NCBI GenBank assembly: GCA_903825275.1 | Contig: CAIKAA010000597.1 | Coordinates: 1 to 45,505 of the forward strand | Direction of reading: 5' to 3' | Source: an uncultured Fibrobacterota bacterium | GTDB taxonomy: Bacteria > Fibrobacterota > Fibrobacteria > UBA5070 | Length of the DNA stretch: 45,505 nucleotides | Part shown: positions 25,178-34,128 of the stretch, piece after piece | How the letters are laid out: every line of letters begins with the position of its first letter | Position numbering within the stretch: position 1 is the first letter of the stretch | The notes under the pieces: generated by a model | Database searches by the model: none | Told to the model about the DNA's origin: nothing | Seen by the model: only the letters and a program-made list of their open reading frames with translations | Made by a program: the position numbers and the translations under genes

Positions 25178-26062
25178 TTATTCCAGATTGGCGGCTTGTT
25201 CGCGGATGGCTTCCAACTCTTCCTTCATGGAAATGACCAAGGCGGTGATTGTCGAATCCTGGCATTTCGATCCGGTGGTGTTGGTTTCGCGCAACATTTC
25301 CTGCAGCAAGAACCCGATCCGCTTGCCCACCGCCCCGCCATCGGACAAAGTCTTGCGGAAGGCTTCGATGTGGGTCGCCAAACGGGTCATTTCTTCCTGG
25401 ACATCCAATCGTTCGGACATGTGGCCGATTTCCTGGACCGCACGAGCCGGGTCGAACTCCTTGCCATCGAGATATTCGCGGATGCGGACTTCGAGATTTT
25501 CCCGGACCTTTTCCAAATGGACTCGTGCGAGCGTTGGGATTTGGGCGGCGGCCCCTTCAATTCGGCCCAAGCGAGCCAACAGATCCAGCTCCAAGGAGGC
25601 GCCTTCTCGCTGGCGAAAGGCATCGTGTTCGGCCAAAGCGTTCGAGACAGCTTCTAGCAAGGTGCCTTTCAAGCAAGGATCTTCAGTCACCGCCGAATCG
25701 GTCGAATCGTCGCCTTTGCGGCCGGTTGACCAACGCAAAAGGTCGGTGAGAGTCAATTCTCCGGCAATGCCGGCCGCGCGCTGGATGGCTCGCAGTTCGT
25801 CGGCGAGCCCCGCCCAATTCAACTCGGAACCACTTGGCCCACCCACATCTTCCAAATTCGCCTGGATGGTGACCGATCCACGTCCCACTTTCCCTTGCAC
25901 CAACTCGCGCAGGGCCAATTCATGAGCCGATAGTTGTCGGGGAAGGCGCAGCTGAAGCTCCATGAACCTTCCGTTGACGGAACGAACCTCGACGCGCACC
26001 ATTTTGGTGCCTTGTGCCACAGCGTGTGTCCCAAAACCGGTCATGCTTCGGATATTTGCCAT
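25178..26062 (-). CDS. yicC: YicC-family endoribonuclease
   Basis: A 294-residue protein with the conserved start IRSMTGFGTHAVAQG, then VEVRSVNGRFMELQLRLP, RELVQGKVGRGSVTI, a long helical middle, and the C-terminal block IGHMSERLDVQEEMTRLATHIEAF, GKRIGFLLQEMLRETNTTGSK. In relatives YicC is a cytoplasmic endoribonuclease. The ATG at 26062 has AAGGA about 9 nt upstream; a longer frame adds residues outside the family. First gene of a three-gene operon. Confidence 0.94.
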   Translation of the reverse strand: MANIRSMTGFGTHAVAQGTKMVRVEVRSVNGRFMELQLRLPRQLSAHELALRELVQGKVGRGSVTIQANLEDVGGPSGSELNWAGLADELRAIQRAAGIAGELTLTDLLRWSTGRKGDDSTDSAVTEDPCLKGTLLEAVSNALAEHDAFRQREGASLELDLLARLGRIEGAAAQIPTLARVHLEKVRENLEVRIREYLDGKEFDPARAVQEIGHMSERLDVQEEMTRLATHIEAFRKTLSDGGAVGKRIGFLLQEMLRETNTTGSKCQDSTITALVISMKEELEAIREQAANLE

Positions 26063-26285
26063 TTGAACCAATCCTTCTCTCAAGTGCGAACCATTTGCTG
26101 GGAATGTGTCAAAAGAAAGAAACCCTCGACGCTTGGTGGCCCAGGTAAGTGCAAACCGCACTTTGTTGCTACACAACTTTATTAGAATCTCTTCCAAGTC
26201 CCCAGCGCATTACAGCATCTTAAGGGTATTCTTCTTTCCCTGACCCGTCGGTTTTCGACGGACCCGTTCCGAAGGAGACCGCTTG

Positions 26286-26588
26286 ATGACGACTCCTCTC
26301 GCTTTGCAGCCACCGCCAGAGTTTTGCGCCACTCCGTCGTGTTGCAGCACCTTCAAAGCTCCCAGTGCCACATGGAAACGCGGCGACTTGGCTTTGGGTG
26401 GATTGCCCAAAGGGCCTGCCACGTGGGCCTTGCGCGACCCCGGAGGGCGAATGCTTCTGCGGGGATGGGTCAGCACGGATTCGGGAAACGCCACGGTCCA
26501 GCTTCCCTTCGAGAGTTCCTCCTTGGTGATCGAAATCCACTCGGGCTCGAACTGCTGGTGCATCGACCTTCCCCAGAAGATCAGCTGA
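26286..26588 (+). CDS. Hypothetical protein, 100 residues
   Basis: I do not recognise a family. There is a strong ribosome site (AAGGAG, 8-nt spacer) before ATG 26286. The second half reads WALRDPGGRMLLRGWVSTDSG, then ATVQLPFESSSLVIEIHSG, resembling the beta-sandwich shape of type IX secretion sorting domains, but no signal peptide is present and the resemblance is weak. Five cysteines. It is divergent from yicC and convergent with the last gene of the seven-gene operon (12-nt gap). Confidence 0.6.
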   Translation: MTTPLALQPPPEFCATPSCCSTFKAPSATWKRGDLALGGLPKGPATWALRDPGGRMLLRGWVSTDSGNATVQLPFESSSLVIEIHSGSNCWCIDLPQKIS

Positions 26589-26600
26589 GTTGGGGCGAAT

Positions 26601-27128
26601 TCAGTCGTGCAGAATAACCTTTGCGAGCAACCCTTCGAGATCCATCTGGCTGGTCATGGGGCATTGAACCAAAATCCCCACGGCCTGGTTGGCATGAACG
26701 ATCAGAGCCGCACGGCCATCAAATCCGGGACTCCCCACACCTCGAAGGAGCCATCCGGTCGATCGCCAGGCCGCCGAGTCGGTCGGCACTTTCTTCCCCA
26801 GCAAAGCCAAGCGGGAGGAGTTGGCGTCATAGGTGTACGGACCGGTCGGTGCCCCTCGGTAAAGGACGCGGAGGGAACAGGTGGCTCCCGAGAACGTCCA
26901 GTCCGACAGGTAGAGTGAATCCTTCACGCTATAAGTCAGCGACATCACGCTCGCCAGCTTCCGGACCAAAAGGGCCGAATCGGGAAGCGTGACCTCGACC
27001 TTGCCCGACTGAACACTTTGGGGAGCCTTGGTTTGGGGCGAGGTCGTCCCGCCACTCGAGTCGCCCCCACAACCCCAAAAGGCAACCACGCCAAGAATCG
27101 AAAGGAAGGGAAGTGTGAAGGGTTTCAT
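26601..27128 (-). CDS. Lipoprotein, last gene of the seven-gene operon
   Basis: A 175-residue protein with lipoprotein signal (LPFLSILGVVAFWGC) followed by a Gly/Ser/Thr linker. The body has two cysteines (SGATCSLRV, LVQCPMT) and no known domain; VEVTLPDSALLVRKLASV hints at a beta-rich fold. The ATG overlaps the stop of the preceding gene by 4 nt. Exported to an outer or inner membrane surface. Function unknown. Confidence 0.75.
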   Translation of the reverse strand: MKPFTLPFLSILGVVAFWGCGGDSSGGTTSPQTKAPQSVQSGKVEVTLPDSALLVRKLASVMSLTYSVKDSLYLSDWTFSGATCSLRVLYRGAPTGPYTYDANSSRLALLGKKVPTDSAAWRSTGWLLRGVGSPGFDGRAALIVHANQAVGILVQCPMTSQMDLEGLLAKVILHD

Positions 27129-28000
27129 GGCTTCTTTTTCGCCTTTTGATTCCCCTCGACAACCTTTAGAAGCTTGACTTCGAAGGGCTTGCCCGAGGTC
27201 ACCACCTCGTCAGCGATCTGGGCCTTCAGGGATCGAACCCGTACGGCAGCACGTTTGTATTTCGAAGCCAATTCCTTTTGACCGGACCGTTCCAAATTCT
27301 CCACTTTACGAACGATCGAGTCGCGGTAGGCGCGGTTGGAATGGGAGCCCTGCTGGACAAATTCCATCGAGCGATCATTCATGCTGTGAGACAACCCCGC
27401 GATGGAGTACTGGACCAAGCCGGGGATCAGGCGCCCTTGCACGGTCCGGAATTGTCCAAATTGAAGGACATAGGTTTCTCGCTCGGGAAGACCGCCAGGA
27501 GTGTGAACTGCGGCTCGCAATTGCGAAATTTCAAGAGTCCGGGTATCGACATCCAGCTCGGCCGACACCTCAAGAAATGGAATCACCGGAACATGCCCGA
27601 GCGCGAACCAAGCGTTGTGGATGTCCGGTAGCGAGACTTTCACCCGTCCCTTTTGGGCGGAGTCCAAGCGCATCTCCACTCCTGGCTGGAGGAATAGGCT
27701 CGCGAAATCCAAAAGCCCCGGCACCTTGCCTTCGTCGGTTTTGGCCTCGGGCAACACCTTGCGCGTAAACTGGGAGTCAGTGACCCAGTATTTCGCAGAA
27801 TCCTTGGGAAACAAGTCGTAGGCGGAAGAAACGGAAAGATTCAATCCGGTTCCCCCTCCGAAGGAAAAACTTCCCGTGTTCGCCTCGAGGCGCATCGAGC
27901 GGAGCCCACGATAATCATAGGCCTTGGCAAGACGCGAAAGAAGGGCCGTGTCGGGGGAAGGATTCGCGGCAAAGGTGAGAAGGACAAGTAGTGCGATCAA
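27125..28000 (-). CDS. Secreted protein, sixth gene of the operon
   Basis: A 291-residue protein starting at a TTG that overlaps the previous stop by 4 nt (TTGA); this start yields a signal peptide (IALLVLLTFAANPSPDTA). Alternatives upstream lack a signal and lie in another gene. The body is predicted beta-rich (FSFGGGTGLNLSVSSAYDLF, VEMRLDSAQKGRVKVSLPD) with a basic, helical C-terminus (EVKLLKVVEGNQKAKKKP). No known family seen. Tight coupling to neighbours suggests a shared complex. Confidence 0.72.
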   Translation of the reverse strand: MIALLVLLTFAANPSPDTALLSRLAKAYDYRGLRSMRLEANTGSFSFGGGTGLNLSVSSAYDLFPKDSAKYWVTDSQFTRKVLPEAKTDEGKVPGLLDFASLFLQPGVEMRLDSAQKGRVKVSLPDIHNAWFALGHVPVIPFLEVSAELDVDTRTLEISQLRAAVHTPGGLPERETYVLQFGQFRTVQGRLIPGLVQYSIAGLSHSMNDRSMEFVQQGSHSNRAYRDSIVRKVENLERSGQKELASKYKRAAVRVRSLKAQIADEVVTSGKPFEVKLLKVVEGNQKAKKKP

Positions 28001-28467
28001 GGGGTTTTCTCCCAAAGAATGGATCGAAGAAGGGCTTTGACTCTCGGGGCTTGGAGCGCCCACGAGACGGAATCTGTCACACACAGGAATTGGGTCGTGC
28101 GGCCGGAGTGGACGATCCACTTTCCCACCATGTGATGCGGACGTCCCGCCAGAGAGACGTCGTAATCAGCTTGGAACCACCAACGGCTGGCCGAGTCGAT
28201 CCCCGAGGAGGAATCGATCAACTGGGTCCGCAAGTGCCGGATGTTTTTGATGGTGGAAGCCAGGATTTCCCGACGCTCCGCGGTGGCGTTCGGGTAGGAC
28301 GGGCGTGTACGGATTTCGAGGCGAGGTGAGGCCGAGTCCGCCTGCACGATCCCAAGAGTGTCGGAATCGACAAGGACTTTGACAGGAATTGACCAACTCA
28401 TTCCCTGAACCAGCGGCTTTGGGGTCGCAGCGGCAACCAGGATGTTCAGGATCAGCGAAATCATCAT
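27997..28467 (-). CDS. Secreted protein, fifth gene of the operon
   Basis: A 156-residue protein with a short signal peptide (ISLILNILVAAATP). The body contains IPVKVLVDSDTLG, then ASRWWFQADYDVSLAGRPHHMVGKWIVHSG, a beta-rich stretch without a known domain. The ATG overlaps the preceding DsbA-like gene by 4 nt, and its stop overlaps the next start. No family recognised. Confidence 0.72.
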   Translation of the reverse strand: MMISLILNILVAAATPKPLVQGMSWSIPVKVLVDSDTLGIVQADSASPRLEIRTRPSYPNATAERREILASTIKNIRHLRTQLIDSSSGIDSASRWWFQADYDVSLAGRPHHMVGKWIVHSGRTTQFLCVTDSVSWALQAPRVKALLRSILWEKTP

Positions 28468-29138
28468 TTCCTCATTCCCTCCACCAATGCTTGCTGACTG
28501 ACCTTTTTCCCATCAAGAAGGAAGGTTGGCGTTCCCTGTACCCCGGCTTTTTCCGCTTCGGCCTTATCCAGATCCAGCTGTCGAAGAGTTTCATTCGTCT
28601 TGCAAGAATCTGCCCAGGCACCAGGCCCCAGGATGCCCCGCAGGATATCGACAAGATCCTTGGGCTGGAAATTTTCTCCCCGCGCGTTCATGGCTTCCAA
28701 AAACTGGGGAAACGCTCCATGCCTATGGGCAACGATGGCTGCCAGGGCCGCATCGCGGGCATTGGCATGCATCCCCTCCAATGGGTAATGCTTGATGACG
28801 GCACGGATCCCGGCACGCTGGAGCCGAGCGTTGGCCAACACCGTGCGCGAAGCGCGGACGCAGAACGGACACTGGAAGTCGGTGAAGACGACCAATTTTT
28901 GGGTTCCCGCCGTATCGCCAACGATTGGGGAACCCGTTTCATCGACGCGGATGACCGCACCGACTTCCGCTGGTGCATTCTGATTTCGCAATGCGGTTGC
29001 TTGCCTTCCTGCTCGGAGGGCTGCGATCAAGGTGTCCTGATTGGCCTTGATGGATTCGAGCAACAACCGATCTTCGGGAGGAAGGCGCATGGCGCACCCA
29101 CCAAGAAGAAGAATCGAAGACAACAGCAGAAATTTCAC
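28464..29138 (-). CDS. DsbA/thioredoxin-like lipoprotein
   Basis: A 224-residue protein. Lipobox LGGC (signal FLLLSSILLLGGC) anchors it. A helical region (about 20-70) precedes a DsbA-type thioredoxin fold: LVVFTDFQCPFCVRASR (active site CPFC, about 90-93), a helical insert, and GVQGTPTFLLDG with the cis-proline. It would act in the periplasm to oxidise or isomerise disulfides. Its likely client is the 1317-residue first gene of the operon, which has a 14-cysteine segment. Clients are inference from location. Confidence 0.9.
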   Translation of the reverse strand: MKFLLLSSILLLGGCAMRLPPEDRLLLESIKANQDTLIAALRAGRQATALRNQNAPAEVGAVIRVDETGSPIVGDTAGTQKLVVFTDFQCPFCVRASRTVLANARLQRAGIRAVIKHYPLEGMHANARDAALAAIVAHRHGAFPQFLEAMNARGENFQPKDLVDILRGILGPGAWADSCKTNETLRQLDLDKAEAEKAGVQGTPTFLLDGKKVSQQALVEGMRK

Positions 29139-29482
29139 GGTATCAGTATCCTAGAGAAAGGAAAGGGACGTGCATGGATTGGCTCGACAAGATTGAAGCT
29201 CGACAATCGACCCGCCTGATCCAAGCTTTCATCCTGAATTTTCGCGCCGTCCATCACCGCGAAAGGCCTGACGGCATCTGGTGCGGCTGGAACGTTGATC
29301 AAAATGGATTTTATGGCGTTACGACCCACGGAATCGAGCAACACCCCATTGAGGCGGACGGACCTCAAATGCAAAACCCTCGTCGAAAATTTTGCTTTGG
29401 GTTTGGAATCCGGACAAATCTGGGGAATGCCGTCGGCGTACAGAAATCCTGCGAAAAGTCCGATCAGAACAGCCCCTTTCAT
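29135..29482 (-). CDS. Small secreted protein, third gene of the operon
   Basis: A 115-residue protein with signal peptide (KGAVLIGLFAGFLYADG). It has one cysteine (IPQICPDSK), is basic early (KPKAKFSTRVLHLRSVRL), and shows no known domain. Start and stop both overlap neighbours by 4 nt. The tight packing argues that it is a real gene with a joint role, but function cannot be told. Confidence 0.7.
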   Translation of the reverse strand: MKGAVLIGLFAGFLYADGIPQICPDSKPKAKFSTRVLHLRSVRLNGVLLDSVGRNAIKSILINVPAAPDAVRPFAVMDGAKIQDESLDQAGRLSSFNLVEPIHARPFPFSRILIP

Positions 29483-29751
29483 TCTGTCGCATCCGAAAGA
29501 TGGGTTCCGTTTTGTTCAACGGAGAATTCGGCTTGGAACAAGGAATCGCCTTTGCGGATGGTGAGCACGGCGACAGAATCTCCATCGAGGCGCAGATCCC
29601 AGTGATCGCTGGTTGTGCCTAAGCGAAAAACCCCGTCGGCGACGAGGTTGGAATGATCCGCGACAACGTCTTGGCCATTGCAGCGATCCTGGATCCCGCA
29701 CCCACACAAAAGAACCGCCGCCATCACGACGGCGGTTCGCGAACAAGTCAC
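29479..29751 (-). CDS. Small lipoprotein, second gene of the operon
   Basis: A 90-residue protein. A GTG at 29751 overlaps the stop of the 1317-residue gene (GTGA) and gives a lipoprotein signal (VVMAAVLLCGC, lipobox LCGC). An ATG at 29724 is an alternative. The mature part (DHWDLRLDGDSVAVLTIRKG) is beta-rich with two or three cysteines near the lipid anchor. No family recognised. Confidence 0.7.
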   Translation of the reverse strand: MTCSRTAVVMAAVLLCGCGIQDRCNGQDVVADHSNLVADGVFRLGTTSDHWDLRLDGDSVAVLTIRKGDSLFQAEFSVEQNGTHLSDATE

Positions 29752-32700
29752 CAGAAGGTGATGGAAGCCCAAGAATTTCCTCCTGCGGACACCCGGAAGT
29801 AGTACTTGCCATTCACCTTGTTCGGCAAGGGCATGACTCCGGATGCGACGTCTACTCCATTGACAGATATTGTCCTGCCTTGCATTTCCGAAGCCGTCCA
29901 GCCATGGATGTCCTCGCCGGTGACGAACCAGGTCTCTGCCGTTCCATCCAACGAAGCATGCCAATTGAGAGGGCGAGCCGACAGACAGGGACCCGAACAT
30001 ACAAATCCTGCCGGCGGAACAATGATCGGATCCACCGGGCCACGCGGAACCAGGGTTCCGATGAAGCCAAAGTTATCCAAGGCAAAGTCGCCCGAGACAT
30101 TGGTGTTCAAGGCAAAGGACCACGATGCATCGGTGTGATTGCCCAACAAGGCGGTCTTCACCGCTTCGGGGAGATCGAATTTCACCTGGTTGTATTCGCC
30201 CCAGAACATCTTGGATAGGTCGGATTGGCCGATCTGGACATTGTACAAGCCCGCACTCGGGCAATTGAAGGAGAGCGCCACCGATCCCACCCACCATTGG
30301 TTTGGTTGAGGGTCTGGAACAAAGAGGTCGAAGCTCGTGCTCGAGGACACCGCAGGCAGCTCGGAGGTGGAGAAGTTCCGCGATACCACGGTGTTCCATC
30401 CACCCGACACCACCTTCAATGCCTGTTGGCCCTGCATGACGTGCGTCGTGTAGGCCCCCGTCTGGGCCGAACCATGATTCCAATCCGAAGCAACCTCGAA
30501 ACCCATCAAGCTGCCGGACAAGACGGTCTGACCGCGACTGCCCTCGGAATGGAACGTCTTGCGAACGGTGAGAGGATTCTCGAAGCGAAGATTGTCGATC
30601 CGGAACGGAGCGTTTCCACAAGTGACGTTGAGCGCCAATTTGAACTGGAGCCCGGGAAGATCCTGATCCATGGCCGTCATGAGCGCGGGTGGCAGGGTGA
30701 AAGTCACCTTGCTCCAGGTTCCGGTGGGAAGATTGGTCAGTTCGGCTTGTCCCACGTAGAGGTTGTAAATGCCCGCCGCAGAGAGGTCCACTGACATTTG
30801 CAGGGCGCCTTGCCAGTAGGGGTTGGTCTGGGGAGCCGGGACATAGATGTCCATCGAAAGCTTGTTGGAATACGCTCCGAAGTCGGAAGTCTTGGCCCTC
30901 GGACTGACCAGCGACATGTACCCGCAACCGGTGACCGCCATGGAGGAGGTCCCTTGCTTATAGACTGTAGCGTCCAGGCTGACTTTCGCAGGAGCCGCAA
31001 CGGTCCAAAGGTCCTTTTGCGAATCCAAACCCATCCACTCCGGAACAGCGCTGGGCATCAGGAAAATCTTCTTGTACAACTTTTCAATGGCATCATCCGT
31101 CGTGGCCAAAGGGAACGGCGTGTTCACATAAGGAGTCCAGCCGGAATTCTCGGGTGTGTACTTGTTGCCCGGAGTGACGCTACGTCCCCAGATCCAAGTT
31201 GGCCCAGCCGTCTTATCTGCCAGGAGGTAATCACGAGCATTCAATTCCTCCGACTTGCGCGAGTAGGCATCCGGATCGTCGAGGCTCGGGATCGCGTCGC
31301 AGATGATGTTGATGTTGTTCAGATCTTCCTGGCAGATCTTCGAGTATTTCGCCTTGCCTTCGTCGTTCCAGGGCAAGAATCTGGCATCCGCTCCCTGGCT
31401 CTGGAAAAGACGGTTCATGTCCGAAGCGTTCTTCATGGGCAACAGCTTCATCAACTGGACCGTGTTGTAGAACGAAGGGAAGGTATTGGGAATGTCCGGG
31501 CCCATCGCTTCCAAGAACGACTTGGCCGAAGGTCCTGGTTCGGCGAACAATGCCTGGGCGGTCAAGATCACGCCAAAGTTGGCATCCTTGTAGAAAGCGC
31601 CTGTCGTGTTGAAGGTGAAGCAATTGGCCGGGACATCGACGGGAAGAGACGAAAGCTCGTCCCCGATGAAGCGATATTGCCCATCGCGAATTTTTACAAG
31701 CACGGCCTGCAATTGGGTGTTCCCCTTCGACAACTTGGCCATCCAAGCGGGATCCTTCAAATCCTCTTCCAGGAACGCGAAGTTGACAAAGCCGTATTTG
31801 CCCTGTTTTTCCAGCATGTCGATGGTCTTGTAGATTCCGACCACGCGGTGCACATCGGCGATGGGCAGCCCGATGGCCGTCCCGACATCGCAGGCGCGAC
31901 GTTGCAAATAATCCACCGCATAAGCCTTGATGGCGTCCAATGGGCTAAGGATGTCGTCGATCGCATCCGCGAGCTTGCGGGAGCTGTTGAAGTCGAAAAG
32001 GTTGCCCGCCGTACAGCCCGCCAAGTCCCAAACGCAGCCCGTGTTGCACCCAACGCATCCGACAACTCCGCTACCAGCGCACCATGTTGCCGCACCAGCG
32101 ACACAAACCAAATAACCTGGGTCGCACCAATCCACACCAAGAGTGGTGTGGCAAAAATTGTCGTCGCACCAGGATTCCTTATCTGGAACACAACGCAAAA
32201 TTTTCATCGAACAGTCGTTCGTGATGCAATCCGTGGCGCAAACGCCCCCGTCCCCCAGACAGACAAGTTCTGCCGCTGCGGTGGCAACGGGGTAGAGGGC
32301 GATGTCGACGATGACGCTGTTGTTGTTGCGAAGCCAATCCTTGAAATTCACCCATCCGAGCCGAAGATCGGCGGGCACGAGAGTCGACGGAAGTTCCTTG
32401 AGGCGGAATCCGTTCAGAAGATATTTGGCCGCACGCCCCACATTGTCACCCAACTTGTGGTAATCCTTGTCCTGGGCCAGCGCGAAGTTCTCGGTCATTT
32501 CCCTTTGCAACAGAGTTTTATTGGCTCCCGACATGCCGGGGTAGGCCAGGTTCGGCTCCACACCCAGTTCCAAGCACCGATCTGGATTTCCCACGCCCGG
32601 AGACTTCAAGAGATTGTCAGCGGTGCAATGGCTCATAACGACCCAGTTGCGACGATAAACGTCCACGCTGGCATTCAGGTTGTGCATGTTGTCCTTGACC

Positions 32701-33701
32701 TGGTCGAGATACCAGGTCGCTGGATTGAACAAAGGATTGTCGTCGAAGAACATCTGCGCGATTTTCTCGGCAGGGTTGTAGCCCGTGATGTACCGCAAGG
32801 CATCCATCCCCGGAATACGCCCCATGACCCAAGAAACAGCCGAAGGCGAACCAGGCCCACCAGCCACGGAAGCGAGAACATTGAGACTGGCGTTGGTTCC
32901 CGCCTCGATGTCGTTCATGGCGGTCTTCTGAAAAGAGAAGTACTTGTAAATATCGCCACCGACGGGTTCGCCCCCAGACCTCGGCAACTCCTCGGAATAC
33001 AGGTGATCGAGGAGATCATACGGTGCCGCCGTCTTGACACGGGAATAGTCGATCTTGTCGTCCACGCGTGGGTGGGTGGTCAAGAGCTTGTCCGGCATGG
33101 ACTGATCCACCAGACCTTCGGAAGCGACATGCTTGATTTCTTCGCTCAATGGTCCGAACAACCCTTGGCCGTCGGTGTAGCTCCACGCGCCTTTGGCTTG
33201 TTCGTTCACCCAGGCATGCATGAATCCATCGCCGGAAACGTGCCCAAGGTACCCAAGAGCGAAAGCGATGTTTTGCGAGGAACCTGAATTCCGAGCCTGG
33301 ACCAAAAGACGCATCCCGTAATCGATGCTGCGGTACTGTTTGGAATTCTCGCGCAGATCGTAGGTCACATCGGTGGTTCTATGATCGTTCCCCTTGGCGG
33401 CCAAACCTCTGTTGGAGTGTTCGTCCATTTGTCCGGTGATCATGTCGGGAAAGGCGTCGGGTCCAAGGGATCCAGCCCGGAAAAAGTCGGGGTTCGCGAG
33501 AATGGCATCGTAGCCATCCTTCACTGAAATCTTGAGATCGAGCCCTCTGAAGCGCAGAGTGTAGTCTCCGCCTCCCTGCTGAACCTGAGCGGCAATGTCA
33601 TCCAGCACCTGGTTGGCTGTAGACACGTGTGAGGCGATCTTGAAAGTCATGCCGGGTGCGGCCAGACCAATCAGAACAAGCGCAATCGATCGAAATTTCA
33701 C
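29748..33701 (-). CDS. Large secreted protein with zinc-dependent phospholipase C-like domain, cysteine-rich segment and two CBM-like repeats
   Basis: A 1317-residue protein. Signal peptide about 1-17. Residues about 20-170 follow the pattern of zinc-dependent phospholipase C: H25, GPD at 80-82, H95, and FALGYLGHVSGDGFMHAW with H154, D158 and H162. Residues 481-563 hold 14 cysteines. Residues about 868-1041 and 1042-1215 are two related repeats with equal 93-residue cores (SMDIYVPAPQ and SFDLFVPDPQ starts; IDNLRFE and LDNFGFIG ends), like carbohydrate-binding galactose-fold modules. The last ~100 residues look Ig-like. The GTG at 33701 has GAGGA about 6 nt upstream; a longer frame precedes it without a signal peptide. 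First of seven overlapping genes. Phospholipase activity is a hypothesis. Confidence 0.75.
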   Translation of the reverse strand: MKFRSIALVLIGLAAPGMTFKIASHVSTANQVLDDIAAQVQQGGGDYTLRFRGLDLKISVKDGYDAILANPDFFRAGSLGPDAFPDMITGQMDEHSNRGLAAKGNDHRTTDVTYDLRENSKQYRSIDYGMRLLVQARNSGSSQNIAFALGYLGHVSGDGFMHAWVNEQAKGAWSYTDGQGLFGPLSEEIKHVASEGLVDQSMPDKLLTTHPRVDDKIDYSRVKTAAPYDLLDHLYSEELPRSGGEPVGGDIYKYFSFQKTAMNDIEAGTNASLNVLASVAGGPGSPSAVSWVMGRIPGMDALRYITGYNPAEKIAQMFFDDNPLFNPATWYLDQVKDNMHNLNASVDVYRRNWVVMSHCTADNLLKSPGVGNPDRCLELGVEPNLAYPGMSGANKTLLQREMTENFALAQDKDYHKLGDNVGRAAKYLLNGFRLKELPSTLVPADLRLGWVNFKDWLRNNNSVIVDIALYPVATAAAELVCLGDGGVCATDCITNDCSMKILRCVPDKESWCDDNFCHTTLGVDWCDPGYLVCVAGAATWCAGSGVVGCVGCNTGCVWDLAGCTAGNLFDFNSSRKLADAIDDILSPLDAIKAYAVDYLQRRACDVGTAIGLPIADVHRVVGIYKTIDMLEKQGKYGFVNFAFLEEDLKDPAWMAKLSKGNTQLQAVLVKIRDGQYRFIGDELSSLPVDVPANCFTFNTTGAFYKDANFGVILTAQALFAEPGPSAKSFLEAMGPDIPNTFPSFYNTVQLMKLLPMKNASDMNRLFQSQGADARFLPWNDEGKAKYSKICQEDLNNINIICDAIPSLDDPDAYSRKSEELNARDYLLADKTAGPTWIWGRSVTPGNKYTPENSGWTPYVNTPFPLATTDDAIEKLYKKIFLMPSAVPEWMGLDSQKDLWTVAAPAKVSLDATVYKQGTSSMAVTGCGYMSLVSPRAKTSDFGAYSNKLSMDIYVPAPQTNPYWQGALQMSVDLSAAGIYNLYVGQAELTNLPTGTWSKVTFTLPPALMTAMDQDLPGLQFKLALNVTCGNAPFRIDNLRFENPLTVRKTFHSEGSRGQTVLSGSLMGFEVASDWNHGSAQTGAYTTHVMQGQQALKVVSGGWNTVVSRNFSTSELPAVSSSTSFDLFVPDPQPNQWWVGSVALSFNCPSAGLYNVQIGQSDLSKMFWGEYNQVKFDLPEAVKTALLGNHTDASWSFALNTNVSGDFALDNFGFIGTLVPRGPVDPIIVPPAGFVCSGPCLSARPLNWHASLDGTAETWFVTGEDIHGWTASEMQGRTISVNGVDVASGVMPLPNKVNGKYYFRVSAGGNSWASITFW

Positions 33702-33745
33702 AGAGATCCTCAAGGGTTGAATATCAGAGAAACGAAGATGGCGCA

Positions 33746-33773
33746 ATAGTAGATCCGTCATTTGTTTTTTCAA
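33746..33773 (-). promoter_or_regulatory. Sigma-70-like promoter for the seven-gene operon
   Basis: On the minus strand the -35 hexamer TTGAAA (33773-33768) and -10 hexamer TACTAT (33751-33746) are spaced by 16 nt. Transcription would start near 33739, giving a leader of about 38 nt before the GTG at 33701. No other promoter-like site is evident between the seven genes. Confidence 0.6.
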
Positions 33774-33965
33774 TCGCTGACCTGCACATCCTTGCCGAAA
33801 TGGTGGACAAACCGTTCGCACCAATGTGGTCGTCACACATCCTGAAATAACAAGCATCTGCGCGCAGCACAACACCCGCTGCTTGCAGTCATTCACTGGA
33901 CCAGACACAGTCAATCGGGGGCGCGTTACATCCGAGTCACATCCGTCCAACACAAATACGTGCCA

Positions 33966-33978
33966 GACAAATCCTGTC
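33966..33978. repeat. GACA-N5-TGTC palindrome
   Basis: GACAAATCCTGTC, 265 nt upstream of the start of the seven-gene operon. Confidence 0.75.
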
Positions 33979-34128
33979 TATCGCCGCGAAGTGGGGAGCG
34001 CTGTTGACGATCAAACCTTCCCTGGCCAAGACTAGTCCCTGGGGTTGCTAGGGGGAGAAACACTTACAAGGCATCGCCGCTCCACCAGCTCAGGCCTAAA
34101 ACCAATGGCTTGCTCACCCAACCAGCCC

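Larger units (their letters stand above)
33702..34128. other. Intergenic region of 427 nt upstream of the seven-gene operon
   Basis: It holds the promoter at 33746-33773, a GACA-N5-TGTC palindrome at 33966, and no supported gene. Minus- and plus-strand frames here are short and unlike neighbours. The region lies between the operon start and the stop of the glutathione peroxidase gene. Confidence 0.6.

Noticed and set aside
30798-33287. 829-residue open frame on the plus strand opposite the 1317-residue secreted protein
   Set aside because: No domain, signal or ribosome site; the opposite strand has a signal peptide, ordered domains, promoter and operon context.
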